NCBI GenBank assembly: GCA_015227615.1
Contig: JAALGZ010000002.1
Span: 992,001-1,056,000, forward strand
Reading direction: 5' to 3'
Source: Labyrinthula sp. Ha
Taxonomy: Eukaryota; Sar; Bigyra; Labyrinthulida; Labyrinthulaceae
Length of the DNA: 64,000 nt
A model generated the notes under the pieces. It did no database searches, had not been told where the DNA came from, and was given only the letters and a program-made list of their open reading frames with translations. Within the stretch, counting starts at the first letter, position 1. Each line of letters begins with the position of its first letter. The position numbers were made by a program, and so were the translations under genes. Of the stretch, positions 44,125 through 55,696 are shown one piece after another.

Positions 44125-44981
44125 CCTCAGTTTTTGTCGTTTCCGCTATAATTTCCCGCAAAGCACGCATTTTGGACTTGTGCCCCTGTGAGTAAGTTCA
44201 ACCAATCACAAACTAGCAGACGATACGCCTGTAAGAACACCAGCTCTCATTGACAAAGCAATAAATTTTAACAAGACAATCTATAATTTATAAATAACCT
44301 ACTTTTTCAAGTTTTTGAGGTTTTAAACCCATCAAGAATGCTTTTACTACAATAATTGCATGTAGTTGGATCCTATATGGTATTGGTATATTACGTACAA
44401 GGAGCTCTAAATAGGTCTTAAGGTATTAACTTGCTATTAGATGGTGTTGTAAAAACCATAGCAAATCGTAAAATATCTATGGATCACCTAGTATTGTCTG
44501 TAACATATTTATCCGATTTCTATTGACTTACGCAAATGAGGGTAACCAGGTACAGGACAAACCAGTTGAGTGGAACACTTCAGGTTAATAACTCTATAAC
44601 GCTAGAAATGTAAAATTAACTATGTACTGAATAATTAGCATTTAAAAACTGCAGAACGCAGATCATCAAGTTATACTGGCCATCTGAAAGTAAGAACTCA
44701 CAGCGAACATGGAAAGTGGACCAAACAACAATAACAATGTCATTATCTAAGTCAAAGTGTCTGCATTGCGTTCAATTCTCTTATTAAATCTATAAAACTT
44801 TCAATGCTGTTATACCTCCTTTTGGACTCGAGTAGTTGATGAGGGAGAAACATGGTTTATGTTGCTTGTAGAAAAGATATTGTTTCTTTTCTTGGAACTT
44901 GAATTTTTAGATTCAGTGCAATATTCAATTTCCCAAAATTTCTTGTAGATTTCAACGAAAAGTGAAAAAAGAGAAGAAACC
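44125..44981. other. Upstream region of the coiled-coil gene
   Basis: No gene seen, apart from possible further remnants of the dead minus-strand gene to about 44240. An E2F-like TTTCCCGC occurs near 44151. An acceptor-like TTTCTTGTAG lies 34 nt before the coiled-coil ATG and might end a 5' UTR intron. Confidence 0.35.
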
Positions 44982-47900
44982 ATGCAAAGAAACTCTTCTC
45001 AAACACAGACTTTAGACGCTACAGAATTAGCTGAACATCTGGCAAATGCTAAATTACATTCTGAAGAACGTCTGTTTAAACTAAAATCTCAGATTATCAA
45101 GCTCCACTCTGAGTTAGAAGAAACTAATAGTTTAAATAATCTCTTGAGACAAAAACTTATCTCCGAACAGCTTAGAAGCTCTTCTGTGGAACCTGCGTTA
45201 TTAAATGAGAATCTTACTGCTCCGCCTCGTTTGGAATTTGCCGATGAGCCCCAAAAATCATTTTCAAATGCAGAATCTAAGCTTAACATGGAAGAGGACG
45301 AAGCTATAAATGAACAAGAAGCGGCTGATGCTGTTTCAAGGGAATGGAACTTGGGAAATGATGCTTTTGCCGATGGAAATTATACAGCATGTTTAAAGCA
45401 TCACTCAATGGCGGCGAGATTTATGCTGTCAAACTTGGAGCGGCAAAAACTTATGTATGATTCACTTCAAAAGAAGGTAGATCATATGTCAAAGGAAAAT
45501 GATCATCTGAAAAGAAAAGTAGACGTGATGAATTTGGAAAAGGAAAAGCCTTCAGAAGAAGAAATTCTTAAGATGAAAGAGCTGAAGGCCTTGAACCTCA
45601 AGCTAGCAACTAAGAATGAAGCTACAGAGGCTGCTGTAAAAGAGCTTAGAGATGCCTTGGAAGCAGCTATGTTCCAAAGTAATGATTTAGAAGACAAAAT
45701 TACTGAGCTTGAAACTATATTGATTGAATCTAGCAGGAATAAACTTGAAGGAGAAAAGTTAATACAGAGATTAGGTATGGAGAAAGCAAAAATGGAGGAT
45801 AAGTTAACGAAAATGGAGCTTGAAAAGACTCAACTACTGGGAAAAAACACTCAGTTGGAGGCGGAATTATCAAGAATAGATGTATTTGAAACGAAAGTTC
45901 GAGATCTGGAAGAACATATGAAGGAAAAGGAGCAGGCAGTCGCACTTTTAGAAGCTGAGTTAGAGAGGGAAAAGGAAATTAAACATTCTTTGAAAGCACA
46001 GGCTTCAGAGAACATGAGAAAACTCACCACGGTCGAAGGGGCTGTTCGGGATCAAACTGAACTAGTGCAGGAGTTGAGAAATCAAAGCGAAGACTTTCAA
46101 ATGAGAGTAGATGAGTCTACTGCACACTTAAGACATCTAGAATCTCAGCTTCAAGAAAGGGATGCAGAAATCAGGCGACTTCAGTCTTTGGAGCCATCAC
46201 TTAAGAGCAAAGAAAATGACGTTAAAACTTTGCAGATTAAACTAGATTCACTAATGCTACAGATGGAGAAACAGGAAAGGATATCAGAGACCTTAGCGCT
46301 AGATCTCGAGCAGGAGAAAAACTGTTCACTTGAGTTAAAGGATAAACTTGCAGCTGCAGAAGCAATACAGTCAAATTTGATCCAAACCGAAGAGAAATTG
46401 AACAATGCCATCTTGCAAAAAAACACTCTGAAGACACAGGTGGGTGAATTATACTCTATTGTTTCAGCTGCTCAAAACTCTTTTGACATCTTAGAAGATA
46501 AACTTGGTGATGCTCTTCGAGAGAATTCTATTTTGAAATCAAGTTTAGAAAACGAGCAAAAGATTGCGGATATTCAGAGGAGAGAACTTCAGCACGAGAA
46601 AACTGTATCGGCTGCTTTACAAGGGGAAATTACTTCTCAGCAGGGAAGAGAGAAAGCGCTTCAACTTAAAATTGAAGAAATTAACCATGCCTTAGAGAAC
46701 GAAACTAATCGTGTTACTGAGAAAGAAAAGGATATGCTACAACTAAAAAGTTCAGAAGTTATACGTTTTGAAGAACTCAGTTCTCAGTTTAATGTTGTAT
46801 TTGAAAAATGCGAAAGGGCTTCAAAGTCACATCAACTTCTTAGGACCCAGCTCTCAAATAAAGAAAAAGAAAGCCGAGAGCAAATTGCCGAGTTGACTCT
46901 AAAGGTTCAAAGTCTCGAGAAGCAGAACGCAAATTTGAAACTGGATTACGCGGAAGCAAGTAGACAGTCAAGAGAATTCCTTGTAGCGGTTGAAGAGTTT
47001 GAATCAACCGCAGCTAACCAAGCACATAAATTTACCGAGAAAATTTCATCTTTAAACTTGAAAATTGATAAGTTAGCCACAGAAAGAAGTTCTCTTAAAC
47101 TAAAGATTTTGTCCAAGGATAAGGAAATTGAGGAATTAAGAGATAGTCTGGAAGAAAAAAACACGTTTAAAGAAGACCTTATGAAGAAGACTAGTTGCCT
47201 GAAACTTGCTTGCGAAAAACTAACAACTTTGAGTAAGGTTTTGGTTAGATTGCAACAAGAGCGAGATAAAGCTGTAGAGGACGCAGCCCAATTTTATGGA
47301 ATGAAAGAGGAATCTAGTGAAAAATCTTCTGTTCCGGAAAGAGACTGTGATGTTCAAGAGTTCAACTTAACTGTTCACGACTTGGACACTGTTGAAGGTA
47401 TTCAAAATCTGATAAACGAGTTACAAGCAGAGGCTACCGGAGGTTCGGATTTGATAACCACTAGGGACCCTTTGGAGAAAAAGCATTTGAGCCGCAAGAT
47501 TAATAAAGGTTTGCAAGCTCAGGCAAGTCTCACTGATCATTCTGGGCATATTGACGAAATAAAGGACTGTTTTAACATGGTTGAAAAGATGTTACAAAAG
47601 TCAGAGGTCATCACGCAAAAGCTATCTAAACCCCAGCAAGTGCAACCCATTGCTCCTGTTTTGCCAAGGGATATCCAAGATCTTCAGCTTGCGAATAATG
47701 CCCTACTCTCAGATGTTGCATCACTAAGAAAGGAACTAGACGCCCGTACCATGTTAAATGATGTAAGTTCAGTCTTTGATCCTGAAGCTGAAAGCTTGGA
47801 TGAAGATGATGAGTCCTATTATTCAGATGATGAAGATTTGGATTGGGTTGAACCTGTTCCAAGTGAGGACATAGACAAGTCTCCTGAATCTCGGCTAGTA

Positions 47901-48359
47901 GATCAAGAACAAAGGGAAAATAGGCGCTTAAGGAGGACGCTGGAGCAAGCTTCAAGGTTAAATATTAACCTTAGACAGAAGCTAGAAGAGAGGGAGAACG
48001 ATGGTCACTTCCCCGCGGACATGGTAGAGGAAGAGGAGGATTTGGCGAGTGGGTTACTATCTCCAGTACGACCACAAGAAACGCAAAAAATTGGTGCTCT
48101 TGAAAAAGAGATTAAATTAAGAGACAATAAGATAGCCGAATTGGAAGCTTTACTAGTTGAGCATAATATTGACAAGGAAGCTCTCTTAAAACAACTTAGT
48201 GTACTTTACTTTAAACAAGAAAACGAAGAGTTCGGGAACGATGTGGGCTTCGTAGATAATGCAAAGAAGCTACTATCTAATCAAGTGGCTCCACATGTAC
48301 TTGCCGTGCTTGTTGGTTTCTTTGCCTCGTTGGCAAATAGCGACTTTGAAGATGTTTAA
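44982..48359 (+). CDS. Long coiled-coil protein, possibly golgin-like
   Basis: An intronless frame for 1125 residues. About residues 10-60 and 160-780 are dominated by heptad-type sequence rich in E, K, L and Q (for example AVALLEAELEREKEIKHSL), giving a long parallel coiled coil. Residues about 119-147 (REWNLGNDAFADGNYTACLK) interrupt it and resemble half a TPR. A strongly acidic stretch (DEDDESYYSDDEDLDWVEP) lies near residue 940. More coiled coil follows (about 980-1080), and the C-terminus ends in a hydrophobic APHVLAVLVGFFASLANSDF. That could be a GRAB/GRIP-like Golgi-targeting end or a weak membrane segment; neither is proven. Golgins tether vesicles at the Golgi; centrosomal and cytoskeletal coiled-coil proteins are alternatives. 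The ATG at 44982 is the first after an in-frame stop. Confidence 0.7.
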   Translation: MQRNSSQTQTLDATELAEHLANAKLHSEERLFKLKSQIIKLHSELEETNSLNNLLRQKLISEQLRSSSVEPALLNENLTAPPRLEFADEPQKSFSNAESKLNMEEDEAINEQEAADAVSREWNLGNDAFADGNYTACLKHHSMAARFMLSNLERQKLMYDSLQKKVDHMSKENDHLKRKVDVMNLEKEKPSEEEILKMKELKALNLKLATKNEATEAAVKELRDALEAAMFQSNDLEDKITELETILIESSRNKLEGEKLIQRLGMEKAKMEDKLTKMELEKTQLLGKNTQLEAELSRIDVFETKVRDLEEHMKEKEQAVALLEAELEREKEIKHSLKAQASENMRKLTTVEGAVRDQTELVQELRNQSEDFQMRVDESTAHLRHLESQLQERDAEIRRLQSLEPSLKSKENDVKTLQIKLDSLMLQMEKQERISETLALDLEQEKNCSLELKDKLAAAEAIQSNLIQTEEKLNNAILQKNTLKTQVGELYSIVSAAQNSFDILEDKLGDALRENSILKSSLENEQKIADIQRRELQHEKTVSAALQGEITSQQGREKALQLKIEEINHALENETNRVTEKEKDMLQLKSSEVIRFEELSSQFNVVFEKCERASKSHQLLRTQLSNKEKESREQIAELTLKVQSLEKQNANLKLDYAEASRQSREFLVAVEEFESTAANQAHKFTEKISSLNLKIDKLATERSSLKLKILSKDKEIEELRDSLEEKNTFKEDLMKKTSCLKLACEKLTTLSKVLVRLQQERDKAVEDAAQFYGMKEESSEKSSVPERDCDVQEFNLTVHDLDTVEGIQNLINELQAEATGGSDLITTRDPLEKKHLSRKINKGLQAQASLTDHSGHIDEIKDCFNMVEKMLQKSEVITQKLSKPQQVQPIAPVLPRDIQDLQLANNALLSDVASLRKELDARTMLNDVSSVFDPEAESLDEDDESYYSDDEDLDWVEPVPSEDIDKSPESRLVDQEQRENRRLRRTLEQASRLNINLRQKLEERENDGHFPADMVEEEEDLASGLLSPVRPQETQKIGALEKEIKLRDNKIAELEALLVEHNIDKEALLKQLSVLYFKQENEEFGNDVGFVDNAKKLLSNQVAPHVLAVLVGFFASLANSDFEDV

Positions 48360-51300
48360 TATTTAATTGAATACTCCCTTGTTTTGATTCGCTTCACGTG
48401 CGTACTTTAGTTGTGGCGAAGTGTGGCAGATGGAGAAATAGAATTGTACTATGAATTCTAAGAATAAATTATTTTAGCTTGTTGCAAGAATATGGTATAT
48501 TGATCTAAGTCGAATAATCGTGTTCCCTTAAAATAACTTCTCAGTATTTTTTTGTTGCTCGCAAAGTTAACCAAGATTGTATACCTTCCCTGCTTTCAAC
48601 TCCATAGCAGAGGCTAGACCAAAATATTAATTAAATAACACACTAACACTTGCAGTAATAAGAAAAGACTGTTTTACTCCCGTGAAAGCAAACCACCTAT
48701 AAAACTAATTACATCTTTAAAGGTAGTTGAGAGTATATACTACCTTCAGGCATACTATCTCTCGATTTTCAATTCTTGCGTTCATTGAAAATTAAGGGTC
48801 TTAGGGAGCCGGAGATGTTCTTCAAAGAGGGCTTTCGACTTACCTTTATTTATCAAATAAAAATAGAAAAAATATTTTTAGCCACCTTACGCCTATGGTA
48901 CTGATAAATAAAATACTGCACCTTTTTCAAAATAAAGATAAGTTTACCTAAAAAATTCTCTTATGAATTTTGTTTAGATGTTGCTTATGTTTCAATAGCT
49001 GTGAGTGCTTGAAGAACCTACCTATAAAATAGTATGGCTCATATATAAAAGGGTTATCATTGAGGAAATAGGTTGGTGTCTTTTCAATACATGCTGGAAC
49101 TTTCAAGCAAGATACTTGCTTCAACCTGGGTATGTGTACTACCAAATGTGCACTAGCCAATACGTTCATTGCCTCTTATAAACACTTCTAGTTATACTTT
49201 TGATTTTAGGGACGCTCTCGCCGAACAAGAAAGATAAGCAAATAGTATCTCGAGGGTTAATCTAAATATCAGGATTCCATCCGAGCTTTGATTCTGAGTG
49301 GAAATTGCAAATTGCAAAAGAAACTTTAAAATCTTGGGAAACCTAACACCCCGAGTAGGTTAGGCACGGATGACTTTTCTCAGGGACGACAGACGATGAA
49401 CTGAGAAGCCAAAGTGGTACTATAACTCAAAGTTGATTGGAAGTAGCAGTTGCAACAAGAAATGATTTGGAATAAAATCTTTTTTAAGATACAGTTCTAG
49501 TAAGTCATTCTATCTTATATTTGTATTGCAATATTCCTTAAGCATTAAACTTATATTAGAGGAAACTATGAACCAGTATCCGCGGAGATGCTAAAATAAA
49601 TATACGAAGTTGGATAACTTTTGTTGCAGTTACAATGGAATCTAATAAGTTACAGAAACATGTCTTAAGAGGTTATCGCCAGAGTCTATATATGTAAGGC
49701 AAATCTTAGCATGTTCAAGTACTACATGAAGTTGCAAACAGAGAGCCGAGTTCCAGATTTTCCTCACAGCCTATTGGCGATATAGCCTTACATAGATTCC
49801 GCGAGTACTTTTCAGGTTTTAAACAATTGTGAGAAAATTATAGGAACGTTTCTTATATTACTGACTGCTGGTTGTTCTGCTGCTTTTCTTGTGATAATTA
49901 TGAAAGAATTCTTGATTTTCTACTACTTCACTCTTAGAATTATCTAACTATATTTTCAATTACCTTCTGTTTATTCTATATTATCCAGATTTTTATTTAC
50001 GCCTTCAGCCATGCAATGTTGACAGCTGCTTCTCCTGACGGCGAAAGACATGGGTTTTTCTCTCCCATCCTCCAAGAACTTCTTCTGCTGTTCCTTTTTA
50101 TCGTCCCTCTTGAAGTTTGTAAACAGTTTGTGGTTAAGCAAGTTTTCTGAATACGGCTCTAAATTCAGGAACATTTCATCCCAGTTAATATCACCGGAAA
50201 GGAACTGGAACCTCAAACCCATATCTGACTGAGGGTCAAAACAATATATCTTAAACACGAAGTGCAACATTAATTACATGCCTATCTAAATCTTTATTGA
50301 ATTTGTTAACCGTCATCAGTTGGTTAGCAGGCTGACGAGACTTGATGCCGTTTCTAAGCAACCTGACAAGGGTAAAACAAAAAATGAGACAGGTTCAACT
50401 CATATACCAGATATGACACATGGCTTGGTAGTTTTTTCCATGGTTAATCCCTTTTTGTAAAATGCAATAACGGAATCTGAGTACGCTAAATTACTTTATT
50501 CAAAGCTCTGATCCAAAAAGAGCTATTTTGGTGCCAATTTATATTTGTATGAGGAGAGTATATTTTGATAGATGTTGCGAGGAAAATCGAGAAGAAAAGT
50601 ATGCGAATAGAGAGAATAATATTTTTTTTCTAAAGTACCGTTGCATATTTTATAGATCCTCACGTTAGTCCGTATCAAGAAGGGTTGATTTCAATCGCAC
50701 CAGGATAGCCCCCTTAAGTAGTCTAAGAGGAAATATTATTAGAATCCATAAATATAAAAATTTCATTGATCGGTATACTCATCTGATCCCATACCCAGCT
50801 GCCAAAAGCTTAATATCGCAAAAGTATTATTTTCCAACTAATTACTTTATTGATTACCAGTAAATGGAGGTAACTTGTGAGTTAGAAAACTAAGCCTTGT
50901 GATAGTCCTCCAATGCTGAAGTAAGAAGATTTGGATTGGAGAAGTTTTGAAACATGGAAAATACCAGCAAACAGTTTATTCGAAAAAGAGAGTTAAGTAA
51001 ACTTCTTTTGGAACCTAATGGTAAAACTAGTGCAAAACAAAGTGTACTGGGTATCCCACCTGAGAAGAGCTTTAAAGTTAACTCAAATTTATAGTGAGGT
51101 GTAATAATTGAGAAAGAGAAGTATCCGAGAATTTAGTATAGTTTGTCTCATACTGGTAAGAGCAACAAATGAGAAAGTATTAATGTTAACAATACTTCAT
51201 TGATATAGAAATATTTTTCCGAAGCGAGATCCATAATGGTTTCTAGTGTTTTCTAGTCAGACCCTAACTTAATTTTGATAGAGTGGGTTTTCTCTATAGA

Positions 51301-51518
51301 TCCTGCAGTGGTAGGGGAAATAATTAAGAAATTGTGGATTGGCGACATTGGATAAAATAGCAAATCTTTCATTGATCATAGATGAATATAGTAAACTCTT
51401 GAGTATTAGTTCTCGCTGTAGAACACTAATCTGCTAATAAATCCAAAAATAACTTTTTTAATAAGACGAAAATAAATTTACATTCTAATCGCTACAAAAA
51501 AATCCATAAATAAAAAAA
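48360..51518. other. Intergenic with short uncertain frames
   Basis: No secure gene apart from the small frame at 49971-50270. Others with some protein character are 48948-49169 (-) and 50954-51094 (+, 46 codons, starts MENTSKQFIRKRELSKLL). A hairpin (CTTCTCAG type, 8-bp stem) lies at about 49376-49410 in a locally G+C-rich patch. Confidence 0.35.
49971..50270 (-). CDS. Hypothetical 99-residue protein
   Basis: An ATG frame with a plausible soluble-protein composition (MGLRFQFLSGDINWDEMFLN, then a Lys/Glu-rich segment KRDDKKEQQKKF). It has no known motif and no neighbour to suggest a role. The opposite strand is also partly open, which weakens the case. It may be an exon or a fragment. Confidence 0.25.
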   Translation of the reverse strand: MLHFVFKIYCFDPQSDMGLRFQFLSGDINWDEMFLNLEPYSENLLNHKLFTNFKRDDKKEQQKKFLEDGREKPMSFAVRRSSCQHCMAEGVNKNLDNIE

Positions 51519-51760
51519 ATGAAAATATTCTCAAGAGCTCTATTTGCTACTACACAATCTTTCTCTTCTAATAATTTTGCTGAGATTAATGGTTCTACAG
51601 TTGATAACATCAGACATATTCGGCTCTACTTTTACAGAGCTTATATGAGAGGTAACTATCGTTCTCTTTTGTAAGATTAGTCTCATCTAGTAGTACATTA
51701 AGAGATATTTCATATTCTGAAGATTATTTAGAAAAGAGACAAAGTGGAGCTCAAACTTAA
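51519..51760 (+). CDS. Small mitochondrial-type protein, two exons
   Basis: The ATG at 51519 opens 50 codons that begin with a typical mitochondrial presequence (MKIFSRALFATTQSFSS: basic, hydroxylated, no acids) and continue RHIRLYFYRAYMRGNYRSL. The frame would stop at once after CTTTTG, but a GTAAG donor sits exactly there (51671). Three AG acceptors, at 51690, 51693 and 51702, give introns of 20, 23 or 32 nt, all keeping the same frame into ISYSEDYLEKRQSGAQT and a TAA at 51758-51760. The 32-nt choice fits the other introns of this window and yields 69 residues. The family is not recognised; a small respiratory-chain or assembly protein would fit the size and presequence. Confidence 0.45.
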
Positions 51761-52480
51761 AACCAACATAACTCAGCGCATTATTTATCCTTTTATCTAT
51801 CTATTAATCTAAGTACTAATAATTCAATGTAGACTTGTATTATGCTAACACATTTAATACTTGAAGAACATAAAAAGTTCGCCTTAAACATAGAAAATCT
51901 TGCACAGCTACAAAATTATCGGAAAATTACTGTAAATAATCATGAATAACTTTATGATAAGAAACCAGAATTTTAAGTTGGCATAATTTAAATTAATTTG
52001 ATTGGCTGATTGAACCAATCATGTAAGTGTCATTCTAAGACATAAATAAAATCCAACAAGAACGATAAACCAGTCAGACACTAAGCAGTCGAGTTTACGA
52101 CTCTCTCGTTACTGACTGTTTACACTTTACATAGTTATAATACAATATTACATTACCGCACAATTGGTGCAATTTTACATAATACATTTTTACTAATACA
52201 TAAGCACCGAAAACAACAGATCGTAAATCCTCAATATCTCAACAAATACTGGGAGTTAGAAGACGTTACTTATATCATTTTAAAGCTCTTTTTAAGCTCT
52301 TTCAGTTAATTGAATTTAATATACGTATACTCGTACACATATAGACGATACGGACAAGTACTTCTCTAACTAAACCTAAAGAATATCTATCTAATAACAA
52401 TAAAAAGGTTCTAAGTCTTACACAAAGCAAAATTCGCGGGCTAACCTGTGTTATATCAAGTTACACGGTAGCTTTACAAA
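51761..52480. other. Intergenic
   Basis: AT-rich, no gene, RNA or repeat recognised. Confidence 0.4.
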
Positions 52481-52489
52481 GAAAAACTG

Positions 52490-54363
52490 GAGAAGGGAAA
52501 AGTAACACCTGGTGTAGACATAGAACTTGCACCAAATAAACTACTACACAATAATGAAATCAATAATGTTGATAGATTATTTCCAATCCACCCTCTTCAA
52601 GCAGTTCGTAAGTGGTTTCCGCTGAGCTATGAAGATTTTCTGCAGTAGTTCAATTTCTGGCGAAGATTTACAGTTTGCACAGAAGATATTGAAAAAAGAG
52701 GAAGGGAAGAGAGAGAAGGAAAGAAAGAAAAACCATTGTTCTCTCATAGATTTGACAATGCACCAGGAAGTGAAAAAATCTGAACTGTAGCGAAAATGAA
52801 TGGGCACAACTGCGACTTGAAAGGCGACCTCAATATGTTGAGTGGGAGTCCATGCTCAGATGTGACGACAGTGGGCGGATTCCCCGACACATTTACAGGA
52901 AGGTATCAGATGAAAAATTCGAGGCCTATGGTGTTGAGAGCGGATTTCCATTTACATTACGACATCATTTGGTATTTTTCCGTCAATTTGGTTTACCTGA
53001 CGATTCTCAATCATATGATGAGTTTAAGGAATTATTTTTTGATGTATTGCTCTCTAGTACTCCTTACAGTAAAGATTGGCGTAAAATACTTCTAGACTAT
53101 GTTTGTCCAGTACCAAAAAGGCCAAGTGACATGAATGAAGGTACTAGAGTCATGGCTGAAGGGATCAGCAAACTCAGTATAGTTAGGAGAGACATTTATG
53201 GTTTGTGCGCTATCACTAAGTACGACAATCATTAAACTGGAGAAAATTAGTCATTGGATTTTCTTGTTGCTATTAATCTCTGCTCCTTGTGTAAGGGCAG
53301 GTTTTCTTTACGACACTTTGGAGCCCAGAGTAAGATTAGCATGCAGGACTGCTTTTCTATTTGATAATGAGTGTATAATTCACAAGGGATGAAGCACTAG
53401 GTTTGATCCAGAGGATTTAGAAGAAGAAGACATGAAACCCAAACCCTTTATAGAAGCTGAAATGATATGTCTTGATAAGAAAATGGATCCCATATTTAGA
53501 TGGAAAAAGTCTACAAAATATTGCCCGTCATGGTCTGAAGGTGTATTCGAAATATATGGTTGATATGTTACATTTTCACCAGGTGAACGAGCGTTAACTG
53601 ATTTCCTTGGTTGCATGATGCAGTGGACAAGAGATGGCAGATATTCCTAATACGAGGATGAATGTCCCCGAGTAGGCAAGCTCTATGAAATAGGCAACAG
53701 AAGAATAAGTGAGTTTGATTAGGTAACCCACTTCCTTGACCATATGTTTATGAAGAACCATATAGAGTCACTTCTAATCTTTCACCTCAATTGGTACAGA
53801 TTCATGCATTGTGACCGTGGTGGTTCGTTTGAATTTATAGCATACATATCTAATGAAGGACGAATAATAGCTACCACAACAGTGCCTTCAGATGCATAGT
53901 TTGCAATGAACCTTGTGAAGTTGGACTCTTACATGCTGAAAGTTGTTGAATTCCATCTGTTAGAAGACTTGGCTCATGCAGTGCTTTATGCGTTTAATCG
54001 GCAAAACTTCATTGGCATCTTTTTCAAAATGTTGATTGTTTTGCAACTTGGAACTTGGATGGCTTAAAAAACACTTTGTTTGCTTGGAAACTGCATTATA
54101 GCCCTTTGCTTAAGGAGTATTATAAAGCTGCATGGCACCAAGGAACAAGCCAACCTTCAAGACTTCCAACCTTCTTTCCTTATGGGTCTAGTTCGTCTTT
54201 GCTAAGCAACACCCCTGCTGCTGATGAAAATACGTGCCCAGCAACAATAGTCGATTACTATAATTGTGGTCTGCATTGTGGAAATGCGGAGAAAATGGTT
54301 ATTTGGTCAATGAGCATCTATATGTTACAAGTAGTGCTCATTTGGGTATTCTCCTTGCTCTAG
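52490..54363 (+). pseudogene. Long broken gene, unidentified
   Basis: Nearly 1.9 kb of plus-strand sequence with protein-like codon pattern spread over changing frames with many stops. Readable parts, in order: VDIELAPNKLLHNNEIN and PIHPLQAVRKWFPLSYED; an Arg/Glu-rich stretch; ESMLRCDDSGRIPRHIYRK and GFPFTLRHHLVFFRQFGLPD; a hydrophobic segment; CLDKKMDPIFRWKKSTKYC and FSPGERALTDFLGCMMQW; VVEFHLLEDLAHAVLYAF; and a cysteine-containing end with a terminal hydrophobic helix. It resembles a large protein ending in a membrane segment. Breaks are too many, and lack splice signals, for a live gene. No family is recognised, so whether the origin is host or element cannot be settled. Confidence 0.5.
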
Positions 54364-54369
54364 GTAAGA

Positions 54370-54700
54370 CAAATTTGGGGTCATGTTGGGTAATTTGAGT
54401 TGTAAATAATATTTTGGTTTTTACAGTTATTGAGCTTTTTTACTATATGCTTATATATTTATTTGTGCAAGAAGCTTTTTGTTTATACATCTAGTTTCTA
54501 TTCAATAATTATGTTAACATTACTGAAAAGAGGACTTCTTTATTACCAACTACCAAATTACTTTGACATATCTGTTGTTATAAACTATACAAAATAGTAA
54601 TTTGTAAAAGCTTCCAAGAGCACCAGTAATATTTGTATTTTCTTTCGCTAAAAAGCTAAAATAAGAAGATGGAACAAAAATTTCAAAGCGAAAATAAATT
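54370..54700. other. Intergenic
   Basis: AT-rich. No gene seen. Confidence 0.4.
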
Positions 54701-54714
54701 TTCATTGTTTTTTA

Positions 54715-55560
54715 GCCACATTTGCCCAATGATTTAAATGCTGTTAATACTAAGATTTCTAAAGAACCCGTCAAGAACAAAATAGTTTTTTTAACAGAGA
54801 AAGAATTCAAGATAAAACCAAAGAACTTTTTTTTGAAAATGAGTTCGAGAAAATGATTTGTAAAATATGATATTATTGCAAAGATATTAACTTATCCAAA
54901 GAAGCACAACTTATATTTTCTTCACAAAGTTTTCCAGCTAAAGCTATAAGAAGTCTTATTTTGAAGGAAGTTTTTATCAACTTATTTTGAAACAGAAAAA
55001 AAATCTCAGCCAAAGAAAATGTATTGATTTAGGAACTATATTAAGAGATCTTTTTCATTCTTTATAAAAACAAATTCAAAATTGAAATAAAATATTTCTT
55101 AAAGTTGGTAACTCATAATTCCTTATGTGGACCCAAGGGAAGAAAAAAAGGCAAATTCTCACATCCTGTTATTTCTACTACGTTTAGCTGGTTTATTTCT
55201 TATTTTCTAGAAACTACAATAGTTTACAAATCTGGTGCTTTCATACATTTTTAAGGTTAATTCTTGCTGCAAATATTTCTTTGGATATTTATATCAAAAG
55301 AGAAATGAATTTAGGTTTTATCTCAATTTTATATTATATATATATTTTGGTATAAACAAAAATATAAAATATAGTTCAAGAAAAACTACACTCTAAGGAA
55401 GAGAATGAAGAACTCTTCAAAGAAAAGTTTTGCTAAATATAACCTTTAGTAGATTTATGTTAGAGGAATATGAGATAAAAACAAACCTTCAGGAAGACTA
55501 CACACATTTCCTTTGATGATGAGCAAGAGATTAAAGCTGAAGCCCAATAAGTACTTGACA
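54715..55560 (+). pseudogene. Eroded coding relic, unidentified
   Basis: Protein-like stretches on the plus strand in changing frames: NDLNAVNTKISKEPVKNKIV with LTEKEFKIKPKNFF, then LSKEAQLIFSSQSFPAKAIR and LILKEVFINLF, and near the right end LEEYEIKTNLQEDYTH with SFDDEQEIKAEAQ. Stops and frame changes separate them. This may be one decayed gene or two. No family is recognised. Confidence 0.35.
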
Positions 55561-55696
55561 TATCACATCTATTCTTCCATCAATAATAAGTTCCAGACAC
55601 CTAAAAATAGTGAGAGTGGTGATAATTATGAATGAAGAAAACCTTGAAGCCATTATCTGAAACTAAACTAGTTGATCTTTTATTATGAATGGACAA

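Noticed and set aside
44151-44160. E2F-like site TTTCCCGC near 44151 and a similar GGCGGAAATTCCC near 21390
   Set aside because: Isolated short matches far from any start codon, expected by chance in 64 kb.
45089-47955. Minus-strand serine/phenylalanine-rich frames opposite the coiled-coil gene
   Set aside because: Typical antisense artefacts of Glu/Lys-rich coiled-coil coding sequence.
52490-54363. Stop-codon reassignment to explain interrupted coding-like regions
   Set aside because: Confident genes end in TAA, TAG and TGA and contain none of these in frame; the interrupted regions also change frame, which recoding of stops cannot explain.
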